A stretch of 64,000 nucleotides of DNA from positions 2,852,001 through 2,916,000 of the forward strand of contig NZ_CP042305.1 in NCBI RefSeq assembly GCF_007859675.1, read 5' to 3'. The notes below the pieces were generated by a model that was not told the origin of the DNA, searched no databases, and saw only the letters and a list, made by a program, of their open reading frames with translations. The translations under genes were made by a program, and so were the position numbers. Origin of the DNA: Humibacter ginsenosidimutans (lineage in GTDB: Bacteria > Actinomycetota > Actinomycetes > Actinomycetales > Microbacteriaceae). The first letter of the stretch is position 1, and the number at the start of each line of letters is the position of its first letter. Below, piece after piece: positions 9,000 to 17,527 of the stretch.

Positions 9000-9043
9000 G
9001 GCCGCGCCGTGGGGTGTGAGGTTCCAAGCCCCACGGCGCGGCC
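9000..9043 (+). terminator. Strong intercistronic hairpin between livK and livH
   Basis: A perfect 15-bp inverted repeat (9000-9014 and 9029-9043) encloses a 14-base loop, right after the livK stop codon. There is no U-run after it, and the following genes lack their own obvious promoter. It therefore probably acts as a partial terminator or 3'-end stabiliser that keeps the binding-protein transcript more abundant than the membrane-component transcript, as is common in binding-protein operons. Confidence 0.6.
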
Positions 9044-9111
9044 ATGCTTGACCCGAATCAGTCGAGACCCGACGACGTAGTCGGTGCTCGGCGCGGCACC
9101 GGAAGACCTAC

Positions 9112-10146
9112 ATGCTCGCTTCGCTCCTTTCCCTGTCGGCCGCGTTGCCGGCATCCATACACGCAGACAACAGTTGGATCAGCCTCGACTTCGGCTCCCT
9201 CGCGCAGAACTTCTGGCCGGCGACATTCGACGGCCTCACGTTCGGAGCCATCTACGCGCTCGTCGCACTCGGCTACACGCTCGTCTACGGCGTGCTCAAC
9301 CTGATCAACTTCGCCCACTCCGAGGTCTTCATCATGGGGTGCTATGGCGTCTTCTTCACCCTGAGCGCCCTGGGCTTCGGGCCGAGTGCACCGAACCTCT
9401 CGATCTGGGCCATCGTCTTCAACCTGTGCCTGGCGATGATCGTCGGCATGGTGTTCTCGGTGGTGACCGCCTTCGTGGTCGAACGGGTCGCCTATCGCCC
9501 GTTGCGTCGAAGAGGGGCATCGCGTCTCGCGTTCCTGATCACCGCGATCGGCGCGTCGTTCACCATTCAGTATTTGCTCTTCAACATCCCCGCGACCGGT
9601 CCGAACGCCGAGCCCGCGGTCACGATGTTCATCCCGACACCGGTGTTCCAGGTGTTCGGTGCGATCATCGACAGCCAGCAGCTCACGATCGTGATCGCGG
9701 CCGTCGTCATGATGATCGCGACGGATCAGTACATCCGACGCACCCGCGTCGGACGCGGCATCCGTGCCGTCGCCCAAGACCCTGACACCGCAACGCTCAT
9801 GGGCGTGAACAAGGACCGCATCATCGTCACCACGTTCGTCATCGGCGGCATCCTCGCGGGTGCCGCCGCTCTGTTCTACGTGATGAAGGTGCCGAGCGGC
9901 GTCATCTACAACGGCGGATTCGTGCTCGGCATCAAGGCCTTCGCCGCCGCCGTGCTCGGCGGAATCGGCAACGTGAGGGGCGCACTTCTCGGTGGTCTGC
10001 TGATCGGAGTGATCGGCAACTACGGCCAGCTGCTGCTCGGTGATTCGCAGTGGACCGACGTCGTAGCGTTCATCGTGCTGGTGTTGGTGCTGCTGGTGCG
10101 GCCATCCGGCATCCTCGGCCAGTCGCTCGGAAGGAGCCGCGCATGA
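9112..10146 (+). CDS. livH: Branched-chain amino-acid ABC transporter permease LivH
   Basis: This is one of the two integral membrane subunits of the Liv importer (344 aa). The core is a typical LivH with GAIYALVALGYTLVYGVLNLINFAHSE split over the first helices, and GVNKDRIIVTTFVIGGILAG matches the later family pattern. It has an N-terminal extension of about 30 residues that resembles a signal sequence (LASLLSLSAALPASIHA), which is longer than the E. coli protein. The start is the ATG at 9112; the stop overlaps livM by four bases (ATGA). Confidence 0.92.
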   Translation: MLASLLSLSAALPASIHADNSWISLDFGSLAQNFWPATFDGLTFGAIYALVALGYTLVYGVLNLINFAHSEVFIMGCYGVFFTLSALGFGPSAPNLSIWAIVFNLCLAMIVGMVFSVVTAFVVERVAYRPLRRRGASRLAFLITAIGASFTIQYLLFNIPATGPNAEPAVTMFIPTPVFQVFGAIIDSQQLTIVIAAVVMMIATDQYIRRTRVGRGIRAVAQDPDTATLMGVNKDRIIVTTFVIGGILAGAAALFYVMKVPSGVIYNGGFVLGIKAFAAAVLGGIGNVRGALLGGLLIGVIGNYGQLLLGDSQWTDVVAFIVLVLVLLVRPSGILGQSLGRSRA

Positions 10147-11396
10147 GTGCCATCGGAGGCGGAACGCCGATGCCGACGTCCCGCACGACTCAGCAGCTCG
10201 ACAACACGGAATCGTTCGGCGGTCGCAAGCAGTTCCTCGGCGGCTGGCGACGACGCTGGAATCGTATGGCGCGTTGGCAGCAGTGGATGTTCCTGCTCAT
10301 CGTGCTGGCGGCGATCTACTATCTTCCGGTAGCCAATCCGTGGCTGATCACCACCGAGCCGGGCAACGACTTTCCGATCACCTGCTTCCAGATGGCGGTC
10401 TACGCCCTGGTGGCTGTCGGCCTGAACGTCGTCGTCGGCTTCGCCGGCCTGCTCGACCTCGGATACATCGCGTTCTTCGCGATCGGGTCGTACACCGCGG
10501 CGTTCTTCACCTCGCCAGACTCCACGCTGATCCACATTCCCTATCTGTGGACCTTGCCGTTGGCCCTCGGAATCGCCATGGTTTTCGGCGTCGCCCTCGG
10601 CCTGCCGACGTTGCGCCTGCGAGGCGACTACCTGGCGATCGTGACACTCGGCTTCGGTGAGATCATCAGGATCCTCGCCACGATCATCCCTGCCGTCCGC
10701 GGTCAGGTGGGGTTCAAGGAGCTCGGGCATCCGCCGGGGACCGGTGCCAACGGTCAGCCGATCTTCTCGGTCTCGAACGGCACGCCCTGGTACTGGCTGG
10801 CGGTGACGGTGATCGTGGTGATCATGATCCTCGTCGGCAACCTCGAGCGCAGCCGTGTCGGAAGGGCGTGGATCGCGATCCGCGAGGACGAGGACGCGGC
10901 GGAGATCATGGGTGTTCCGACCTTCAAGTTCAAGCTGTGGGCCTTCGCGATCGGCGCCGGGATCGGGGGGCTGTCCGGCGCCTTGTTCTCCGGACAGGTC
11001 GGGTTCGTGAACAACCAGAAGTTCGACGTCGCAACGTCGATGCTGTTCGTGGCGGCCGTCGTGCTCGGCGGCTCGGGCAACAAGGTCGGTGCCATTCTCG
11101 GTGGTGCGATCGTCGCGTACATTCCGTTGCGGTTCACCGCTCTCGCGGACTGGAAGTACCTCATCTTCGGGGTTCTTCTCATCCTCATGATGATCTTCCG
11201 GCCGCAGGGCCTGATCGCCGCGAAAGCGCATCTGCTCACGTATTCCCAAGTCGTCGCCGACAAAGTGAGAGAGCTGCGCGCCGGCCGTTCCGGGCCCGGT
11301 GACCAGAACGGAGCCGCGGTATGGCGCGCGCAGCCGAAGGGCGCGCCTGCCACTGGAGTGGTTCCGACCGACACCGACAAGGATGGTGCCGAATGA
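10143..11396 (+). CDS. livM: Branched-chain amino-acid ABC transporter permease LivM
   Basis: This is the second membrane subunit (417 aa). After a hydrophilic N-terminus of about 50 residues ([10 protein letters not shown] onward) come about ten helices, with the LivM signature [20 protein letters not shown] and [19 protein letters not shown] in the middle. The C-terminal tail of about 45 residues is hydrophilic and cytosolic. The ATG at 10143 overlaps the livH stop (ATGA) behind GGAAGGAG, so translation is coupled. Confidence 0.93.
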   Translation: MSAIGGGTPMPTSRTTQQLDNTESFGGRKQFLGGWRRRWNRMARWQQWMFLLIVLAAIYYLPVANPWLITTEPGNDFPITCFQMAVYALVAVGLNVVVGFAGLLDLGYIAFFAIGSYTAAFFTSPDSTLIHIPYLWTLPLALGIAMVFGVALGLPTLRLRGDYLAIVTLGFGEIIRILATIIPAVRGQVGFKELGHPPGTGANGQPIFSVSNGTPWYWLAVTVIVVIMILVGNLERSRVGRAWIAIREDEDAAEIMGVPTFKFKLWAFAIGAGIGGLSGALFSGQVGFVNNQKFDVATSMLFVAAVVLGGSGNKVGAILGGAIVAYIPLRFTALADWKYLIFGVLLILMMIFRPQGLIAAKAHLLTYSQVVADKVRELRAGRSGPGDQNGAAVWRAQPKGAPATGVVPTDTDKDGAE

Positions 11397-12433
11397 GTGA
11401 CACCGGAGACGACGTTCCCGAGCGGCCGGAGCGCGTTCCGATCGAGAACGATCCGAACGTCGGTGCGCTGCCCGAGCCGGTCCCGAACCAAGGACCTGAC
11501 GACCCCGACCTCACCGACGTGGGTCCCGACCCGTCGCCGGAGGCGGACGCGGACGTGCCCGACGAGGCCGAACTCGCCGAGGTGCTCGCCGAGGCGGGCG
11601 TCGACGCTGAGCTGGCCGAGGCGGCAGCGTCGGAGCGCGAGATCGCGGTCGAGATGGGCGAGAAGATCATCGAGGTCAAGGCGGTCACAGTGAAGTTCGG
11701 GGGCCTCATCGCGCTCGACGATGTGACGTTCCACATCAACAGGGGCGAGATCCTCGGCCTGATCGGGCCGAACGGCGCGGGCAAGACCACGGCGTTCAAC
11801 GCCATGACCGGGGTCTACAAGCCCACCAGTGGCGACGTGCTGCTGGAGGGTGCTTCGATCAAGGGCAAGAAGCAGCACAAGATCACGCGGGCCGGGCTCG
11901 CGCGCACGTTCCAGAACATCCGGCTCTTCGGCGAGATGACGGCGCTCGAGAACGTCGTGGTGGGTCTGGATGCCCGCCACAAGACGAGCGTGCCCGGCGC
12001 CCTCGTGCGCAGCCCTCGGCACTACCGCGAAGAGAAGTCCGCCATCGAACGTGGTCTGGCCCTGCTCGAGTTCGTGGGCATCGCCGACGCCGCGAGCACG
12101 CTGTCACGCCACCTGCCGTACGGCAGCCAGCGCAGGCTGGAGATCGCGAGGGCGCTGGCGACGGACCCGAAGGTGCTCTGCCTGGACGAACCCGCCGCCG
12201 GGTTCAACCCCGCCGAGAAAGAGGAGCTGATGGACCTCATCCGCACGATTCGTGCGGACGGCTATACCGTGCTGCTCATCGAGCACGACATGAAGCTGGT
12301 CATGGGCGTCTGCGACCGCATCGTGGTGCTCGAGTTCGGCAAGAAGATCGCTGACGGATCGCCAGCTGAGGTTCGTGCCGACCCTCGCGTGATCACCGCC
12401 TACCTGGGAGAGCCCGATGACGACGCTGCTTGA
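11393..12433 (+). CDS. livG: Branched-chain amino-acid ABC transporter ATPase LivG with acidic N-terminal extension
   Basis: This ATPase subunit (346 aa) carries Walker A GPNGAGKT at about residues 125-132, signature [14 protein letters not shown], Walker [13 protein letters not shown], and the LivG-specific C-terminus. It is unusual in having about 87 residues before the ATPase fold that are rich in Asp, Glu and Pro (for example [20 protein letters not shown]), predicted to be disordered. LivG proteins are normally about 255-260 residues. The ATG at 11393 overlaps the livM stop, which supports the long form, though an internal start near the conserved fold cannot be excluded. Confidence 0.9.
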   Translation: MSDTGDDVPERPERVPIENDPNVGALPEPVPNQGPDDPDLTDVGPDPSPEADADVPDEAELAEVLAEAGVDAELAEAAASEREIAVEMGEKIIEVKAVTVKFGGLIALDDVTFHINRGEILGLIGPNGAGKTTAFNAMTGVYKPTSGDVLLEGASIKGKKQHKITRAGLARTFQNIRLFGEMTALENVVVGLDARHKTSVPGALVRSPRHYREEKSAIERGLALLEFVGIADAASTLSRHLPYGSQRRLEIARALATDPKVLCLDEPAAGFNPAEKEELMDLIRTIRADGYTVLLIEHDMKLVMGVCDRIVVLEFGKKIADGSPAEVRADPRVITAYLGEPDDDAA

Positions 12434-13133
12434 ACTGAAGGACGTCGTCGTCGGCTACGGCCGCATCGAGGCGCTGCACGGGCTGTCGTTCACCGTCGAG
12501 CAGGGCGAGATCGTCTCGCTCATCGGGGCGAACGGCGCGGGCAAGACCACGACGATGAAGGCGATCTCCGGTCTGCTCAACCTGAGCAAGGGATCCATCA
12601 CCTTCGACGGCGAAGACATCACCAAGATGAAGGCGCATGTGCGCGTCGTGAAGGGCATCTCGCAGTCGCCGGAAGGCCGCGGGATCTTCCCGGGTATGAC
12701 GGTGCTGGAGAACCTCGACATGGGGGCGTACAGCCGCAAGGATCGCTCGCAGCTGCAAGACGACATCGACCGGGTGTTCGCTCTCTTCCCGCGGCTCGCC
12801 GAGCGCAAGACGCAGCTCGGCGGCACCATGTCGGGCGGCGAACAGCAGATGCTCGCCATCGGCCGGGCCCTCATGGGACGGCCGAGACTGCTGCTGCTCG
12901 ACGAACCGTCGATGGGGCTGGCCCCGCAGTTCATCAAGCAGATCTTCCGCATCATCTCGGAGATCAACGAGCAGGGCACGACCATCCTGCTCGTCGAGCA
13001 GAACGCGAACCAGGCGCTCGCCAGGGCGCACCGTGCGTTCGTGCTGGAGACCGGAACGATCACGCACTCGGGAACGGGCAAGGAGCTGCTCGCCGACTCC
13101 GCGATCAAGGAGGCCTACCTGGGCGTCGCGTGA
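12417..13133 (+). CDS. livF: Branched-chain amino-acid ABC transporter ATPase LivF
   Basis: This is the second ATPase (238 aa, normal length). Walker A GANGAGKT lies at about residues 37-44, the signature is MSGGEQQMLAIGRAL, and Walker B is LLLLDEPSMGLAP, all typical of LivF. It starts 17 bases inside livG, so it is tightly coupled. It is the last gene of the liv operon; the next gene is on the other strand and an extragenic palindrome separates them. Confidence 0.94.
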   Translation: MTTLLELKDVVVGYGRIEALHGLSFTVEQGEIVSLIGANGAGKTTTMKAISGLLNLSKGSITFDGEDITKMKAHVRVVKGISQSPEGRGIFPGMTVLENLDMGAYSRKDRSQLQDDIDRVFALFPRLAERKTQLGGTMSGGEQQMLAIGRALMGRPRLLLLDEPSMGLAPQFIKQIFRIISEINEQGTTILLVEQNANQALARAHRAFVLETGTITHSGTGKELLADSAIKEAYLGVA

Positions 13134-13158
13134 TGCGGCCTTCGGCCCTCCCCATCCC

Positions 13159-13226
13159 GCTGGTTGAGGAGGGCCGGAGTCCCGTCTCGAAATCGCTCGG
13201 GGTTGCGGGGTGCGGGCTTCGAGACG
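13159..13226. repeat. Extragenic palindromic repeat, copy A (GGTTGAGGAG...GTCTCGAA...TTCGAGAC)
   Basis: CTGGTTGAGGAGGGCC is followed by CGTCTCGAA (13183-13191) and the inverted TTCGAGACG (13218-13226). The same words, GGTTGAGGAGC and GTCTCGAAACC, form the arms of copy B at 15176-15282, so the two are members of one family. Copy A is shorter and lacks the closing outer arm. It lies between the convergent livF and epimerase genes, where such a hairpin may also terminate transcription. Confidence 0.65.
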
Positions 13227-13229
13227 CGT

Positions 13230-14303
13230 TCAGCTCTCGGGGCGGTCGGGGTGGGTGTCGAGGAACGCGTCTTCCGCGGCGTAGTCGAACCAGGCATCCG
13301 CTCCGTATCGACGCACGAGCCGCGGGAACAGCGTCTGCCAGGTCTTCTGCTGCCGCTTGGCGCCGTCGATGACGTCGACGATCCAGTCGATGTCCCCGCG
13401 CACCGACTCCCGGTACGGCTGGGGCGGCTCGAAGCCGAGCTCGGTCCGCGCCCGCGCGGTGCCGAGCACCAGGGGGTGGGGCGTCGACCACGGTGTGCTG
13501 CCGATCCCGTCGACAGGGGGTCCGGGGACGGGGACGATCTCGATGTGGTGGCCCATGGCATCCATCACGGCGTTCGCGATGTCGGTGACGGTCACGTCGT
13601 CGTCCGCGACGTTGAGCACGCGCCGGTCAGGCGACTCGCCGCACAGCCTCGTGAGCTCGGCGATGCTCGCCGTCGAGGTGGGGCTGAATCGGCTGATGCC
13701 GTCGTAAGCGAGCACGACGCGCTCACGCCGGTCGCGCACGCGCTTGATGAAGTACCACTCGCGCAGCGCCTCGCTGAACGGCCCGTGCACGGCACCCGGG
13801 CGAAGGATGCTCACCGGCAGCCCGTCCGCCTCGAGAAGTGCTCGTTCGAGCTGCGCCTTCAGCACGCCGTACGTCGGCGTGCCCTCGGTGACCGTCTGCT
13901 GCGTCTCGTCGACCGGGTAGGGCAGCTGAGGGAAGGACTCGTCGTCGGTGGCGGTGTCGAGAGTGCGGCCGGCGGCATCCTCGTAGACGGCACCGCTCGA
14001 GATGACGACGAGGGAGCCGACGCGACCGGCGAGCTGGGCGAGCTGCTCGGCGTGCCGTGGCTCGTAGGCCACGGTGTCGAGCACGAGGTCGTGGCCGTCG
14101 AGCAGGGGCAGGAGCGACTCGGTGTCGTCCCTGTCGAGGCGCAGGCTGGTCACGTCGAGCTCGACCAACGACGGGTCACCCTCGTGCGCCCCGCGATGGG
14201 CGATCAGCACCGACCAGCCGTGCTCGGCCAGATGACGCGCGGTCGCCGTGCCGATCTGACCGGTGCCCCCGATGATGAACGCCGTTCTGCCCCCGACAGC
14301 CAT
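13230..14303 (-). CDS. NAD(P)-dependent epimerase/dehydratase-like protein (extended SDR)
   Basis: This cytosolic Rossmann-fold protein (357 aa) has the nucleotide-binding motif IGGTGQIGTATARHL near the N-terminus, a serine in VVISSGAVYED, and a Tyr-x-x-x-Lys-type pair in TYGVLKAQLE. These are the hallmarks of extended short-chain dehydrogenases such as UDP-sugar epimerases. The substrate loop is not close to any subgroup I recognise. It starts at the ATG at 14303, and a CG-rich palindrome lies at its 3' end. It is convergent with livF. Confidence 0.8.
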   Translation of the reverse strand: MAVGGRTAFIIGGTGQIGTATARHLAEHGWSVLIAHRGAHEGDPSLVELDVTSLRLDRDDTESLLPLLDGHDLVLDTVAYEPRHAEQLAQLAGRVGSLVVISSGAVYEDAAGRTLDTATDDESFPQLPYPVDETQQTVTEGTPTYGVLKAQLERALLEADGLPVSILRPGAVHGPFSEALREWYFIKRVRDRRERVVLAYDGISRFSPTSTASIAELTRLCGESPDRRVLNVADDDVTVTDIANAVMDAMGHHIEIVPVPGPPVDGIGSTPWSTPHPLVLGTARARTELGFEPPQPYRESVRGDIDWIVDVIDGAKRQQKTWQTLFPRLVRRYGADAWFDYAAEDAFLDTHPDRPES

Positions 14304-14371
14304 GTCTCAACGCTATGCCAGCGTGCAGGCACGGGCGAGGGCGGATGTCTGCCGTCGGCAGAAGCCGCAGC

Positions 14372-15097
14372 TCAGCTCGCCGGTGCCACCGGCGTCGTCA
14401 CCGTGAGCAGGTGCACCGACGAGTTCTGGCAGGCCGTGAGGTTGCCGTCCTTCACGAACACCGACTTCGTCGAGTGCGGCGGGTACACGCGCAGACCGTC
14501 GGCGGCCAGTGGCTGGCACTCCGACGAGTCGTAATTGCCCGCCTGGGCGACGCGCAGGTTCGCCACGACGACGTTTCCCGGCTGCAGCGTGTTCTGCACG
14601 ATCGGCTGCGACTGATCCCAGTCGGCCGCCGCACCGAGCTGAGTGCCGTTGCCCTTGCCCACGAACGAGACGCCGGGGAACCCGTGCAGCTCGCAGGTCG
14701 TCGACGAGGTGTTCGTGAACCGGATCGGCAGGTACGTGCTGCCCGCCGTGCCGCTCGGGGTGCCGAGGGTGACGGAGAGCTCGTCCACCGTGCAGGTCGG
14801 CGTTCCGCCGGCGGTGGACGTCGAGGTGGAGGTCGGCGTCGGGGTCGGTGTGGGTGTCGGGCTCGACGACGTCGTGTTCGTCGGGCTCGGCGTGGGCGAC
14901 GGCTTGCTGCCGTTCGCGAAGGCGAGCCATGCCACGAGCACGAGCAGCAGCACGACGATCACCGCGAGAACGATGATCCAGATGGTGCGCGCTCGATTGC
15001 CTTTGGGCGTCTTGCCCGGTTCGTCGGGGCCGCCGGCGTCGGAACCGCCCGTGCCGCCGCCCCCCAGCGGCTCGGGGAACGCCTGCTCATCGCTCAT
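14372..15097 (-). CDS. DUF4232 domain protein with single transmembrane anchor
   Basis: This 241-residue protein has a hydrophilic Gly/Pro-rich cytoplasmic start, one transmembrane helix (IWIIVLAVIVVLLLVLVAWL), a Ser/Thr/Pro-rich spacer (SPTPTPTPTPTSTSTST), and a C-terminal extracellular DUF4232 domain. The domain contains Cys-x-x-x-E in CTVDELSV, TTCELHGFPGVSFV, and a late Cys in LTACQNSSVH, which suggests disulphides. The layout is that of a surface-exposed protein held by an N-terminal helix. The molecular function of DUF4232 is not established. Confidence 0.8.
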   Translation of the reverse strand: MSDEQAFPEPLGGGGTGGSDAGGPDEPGKTPKGNRARTIWIIVLAVIVVLLLVLVAWLAFANGSKPSPTPSPTNTTSSSPTPTPTPTPTSTSTSTAGGTPTCTVDELSVTLGTPSGTAGSTYLPIRFTNTSSTTCELHGFPGVSFVGKGNGTQLGAAADWDQSQPIVQNTLQPGNVVVANLRVAQAGNYDSSECQPLAADGLRVYPPHSTKSVFVKDGNLTACQNSSVHLLTVTTPVAPAS

Positions 15098-15175
15098 CCC
15101 CTCATCGTGCTATACGACGGTGCGTGGGCAGGCGCGAATCGCCACGGGCGTGCCACACCGTGAAGCGGCACCCCG

Positions 15176-15282
15176 TCCCGCGGGTTGAGGAGCACCGCGA
15201 AGCGGCGCGTCTCGAAACCCGGCATCGTCAGCGTGCTGGTTTCGGGATGCGCGCCCACGGCGCTGCTCCTCAACCCGCGGGA
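15176..15282. repeat. Extragenic palindromic repeat, copy B, 107 bp
   Basis: The outer arms 15176-15194 and 15264-15282 are perfect 19-bp inverted copies (core GGGTTGAGGAGC / GCTCCTCAACCC). Inside, GTCTCGAAACC pairs imperfectly with GGTTTCGGGAT. The element shares both words with copy A at 13159-13226, so it is a dispersed palindromic family rather than a unique terminator. It lies between two minus-strand genes. Confidence 0.75.
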
Positions 15283-15313
15283 GCGGGAGCGGGAAGCGGG
15301 AGCGGGAGCGGGG
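15277..15313. repeat. Hexanucleotide tandem repeat GCGGGA
   Basis: About six units of GCGGGA, with one extra A in the middle and a final GCGGGG, follow directly from the right arm of palindrome copy B and end just before the stop codon of the acetyltransferase gene. Such runs vary in length by slippage. It is noncoding. Confidence 0.8.
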
Positions 15314-15317
15314 TGCG

Positions 15318-15941
15318 TCAGCCGGCGGGTTGGGCCGCGAACTCGTCGGCCAGCAGGCCGAAGATCGCCACGTCGTGCCACTCCCCGTCGACGTGGTCGC
15401 GGTCGCGCAGCAGCGCTTCCCGAGTCATGCCGAGAATCTCGCAAAGACGGGCGGATGCCTCGTTCGCGGCATCCAACTCCGCATACACCCTGTGCGCGCC
15501 GAGCTCGCCGAAAGCGACGTTCAGCAGAGCCTTGGCGGCTTCGGTCGCATAGCCCCGGCCGTGCACGGCCGGGTGGAACACCCAGCCGATCTCCGCCTGC
15601 GCGTCTTTCGCGCTCTTGACGGAAAGGCTGATGTCGCCGATGACGCGGTGCTCGCTGGAGCCGTCGGTGGCGCAGAGCTCCACCGCGAAGATGAGCCCGT
15701 CGCCGTCGCGGGAGAGGCGTTCGAGCGCGATGCGGTGCTCGAGGTTCTTGGCCGGTTCGTCGTGATCGTGCGCTTCCCAGCGGAGGTATCGTACGACGTC
15801 CGAGCGCTTCTGGTAGTTCTGGCTGCGGTGCTCGAGGTCGGCCTTCGTGAGCGGGCGCAGGTGCAGCCGCTCGGTGGTGATCTCGCGCGTCTCGAAGGGC
15901 AGCGCCAGCAGCCCCGACTGCACTGTCGTCTCAGAAGTCAT
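15318..15941 (-). CDS. GNAT family N-acetyltransferase (RimJ/RimL-like)
   Basis: This 207-residue acetyl-CoA-dependent acetyltransferase resembles the RimJ/RimL subgroup. The opening ETREITTERLHLRPLTKADL is the usual first strand, and the acetyl-CoA loop is seen in IGWVFHPAVHGRGYATEAAKALLNVAF (V/I-H-P-x-x-x-G-x-G-x-A). The end contains LCEILGMTREALLRDR, also typical. I chose the ATG at 15941 (MTSETTVQSG); the longer upstream frame lacks conserved sequence. It lies 103 bases downstream of hemA on the same strand. The substrate is unknown. Confidence 0.85.
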   Translation of the reverse strand: MTSETTVQSGLLALPFETREITTERLHLRPLTKADLEHRSQNYQKRSDVVRYLRWEAHDHDEPAKNLEHRIALERLSRDGDGLIFAVELCATDGSSEHRVIGDISLSVKSAKDAQAEIGWVFHPAVHGRGYATEAAKALLNVAFGELGAHRVYAELDAANEASARLCEILGMTREALLRDRDHVDGEWHDVAIFGLLADEFAAQPAG

Positions 15942-16044
15942 GATCTGGTTCGTCCCGTCGTCGTTACCCTCTTCGGCACGCCGCTGCATTGCGCCGTTCG
16001 CCTCGCCGTCGTGCGGCCGGGTCACGGCACGAGAACTGCGTCGG

Positions 16045-17331
16045 TCAGGATGCCTTGCCTTCGTCTGCAACGATACGCAGAGTCGGCTGCACCGCCGAAT
16101 CGAGCCCGAACACGGCGTTCACTCCGGTGATGAAGGCCTGAGCGTCGCCGTCGCGGGCGAGCTCGCGGGCCCTGGTGGACGGGGTGTGCAGCAGCACGCC
16201 GACGAGGTGCCGCAGCGCGGCCTCGGTCTGCTCGCTCGAGGTTCCACGCGAGCGCGCCCGCTCGAGCTCGGCCTCGAGCACGCCGAACACGTGGCCGCGC
16301 AACGCGACGAGCGCCGGCTCCGCCGCTCGTTCGTCGCCCCTGGCCGTGAACTCGGCGGCCGCCTGCCCCACCAGGCAACGGGCCTGTTGGGTGGCGGTGA
16401 AGTCTTCGAGCGGCGCGTGCAGCCCGATCGTCTCCAGATCGAGGAGCTCGGTGCCGGTCACCCAGGCGACCTCGCGGTCGACGTTGCGGGGAAGCCCCAG
16501 GTCGACGATCAGGCGGTGCACGACCGACTCGTCGTGGTGGCTGGCGGCCTCGACGAGTGTGCGGTCGAACAGCACCGTCGGCGCCGTGCTGCAGGTGATG
16601 ACGAGCTCGGACGTGGCGATCGCGTTCTCGAGACCGTTCCGCTCGACGGCCTCGACACCGTGCTTCAGCGCGAACGTCTCAGCCCGGCCCGTGCGCGACC
16701 ACACACGCACGTCGTCGGCTCCGCGATCGCGCAGTGCGGCGAGCGTCGTCGCCGCATAGTTGCCGGTGCCGACGAGCAGGATGCGCGCGCTCGCCCAGTC
16801 CGTGATGCGGCTGGATGCCAGTTCGAGCGCGAGCCGCACGATCGAGCGTCCGGCAGACCCGACGCGCGTGCCGTTCTTCACCTCGCGCGAGACGCGCGAC
16901 GCGTTCTGGAACAGTCGCTCCAGCTCCCGTGTCGCGCTGCCGTGCGTGCGCGCCTTCTCGAGAGAGCGGCGCACCTGGCCCGCGATCTCGCCCTCCCCGA
17001 TCACCAGGGACTCGAGTCCGCTCGCCACGGAGAACAGATGGTCGGCGACGGCGTCGTCGTGCACGACGGCCGAGGATGCCCGCAGCTGGTCGGGCGCGAC
17101 GCCGGTGGCGTCGCTCACGGTGGCGATCGCGAGGTCGATGGCGGCCGGGGCTGCGGCATCCTTCACGTCGAGGTAGGCCTCGAAACGGTTGCACGTGGCG
17201 AGGACGACGGAACCCGCGAAGGCATCCGTGCGCGATCGCAGTGCCGTGTCGACCTCGCCGGAGTGCCGTTCGAGCCGCTCGAGGAGTTCGAAGTCGGCCG
17301 TGCGATGGCTCGCTGTGAAGCAGAGAAGCAC
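16045..17331 (-). CDS. hemA: Glutamyl-tRNA reductase
   Basis: This enzyme reduces glutamyl-tRNA(Glu) to glutamate-1-semialdehyde, the first committed step of haem synthesis; HemL, encoded at 57926, uses the product. The 428-residue protein carries the catalytic Cys47 in ATCNRFEAYLDV, the NADPH domain motif ILLVGTGNYAATTLAALRDRG, and a C-terminal dimerisation helix. The start is a GTG at 17331 with no clear ribosome-binding site, so a leaderless start is possible. It faces away from the large membrane-protein gene at 17528 and from hemE, as in other Microbacteriaceae. Confidence 0.93.
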   Translation of the reverse strand: MLLCFTASHRTADFELLERLERHSGEVDTALRSRTDAFAGSVVLATCNRFEAYLDVKDAAAPAAIDLAIATVSDATGVAPDQLRASSAVVHDDAVADHLFSVASGLESLVIGEGEIAGQVRRSLEKARTHGSATRELERLFQNASRVSREVKNGTRVGSAGRSIVRLALELASSRITDWASARILLVGTGNYAATTLAALRDRGADDVRVWSRTGRAETFALKHGVEAVERNGLENAIATSELVITCSTAPTVLFDRTLVEAASHHDESVVHRLIVDLGLPRNVDREVAWVTGTELLDLETIGLHAPLEDFTATQQARCLVGQAAAEFTARGDERAAEPALVALRGHVFGVLEAELERARSRGTSSEQTEAALRHLVGVLLHTPSTRARELARDGDAQAFITGVNAVFGLDSAVQPTLRIVADEGKAS

Positions 17332-17527
17332 GCAGTAGATGGTACGCCGCGTCGGCTGAGCATATGACCGATGAGGTCACGGGCGCCCGTGCAGCTCGTG
17401 GCAAAGCGGCCGGGCAGGGCGCCCCCCGAACTGGTGTGCTGCACCGTGTGGACTCGTGCCTACGATGTGAGCAAGTCTCACCTCTTGTGTCTCTGGATGT
17501 GTGCGCCCACGACGAGTGGAGAGTGCG

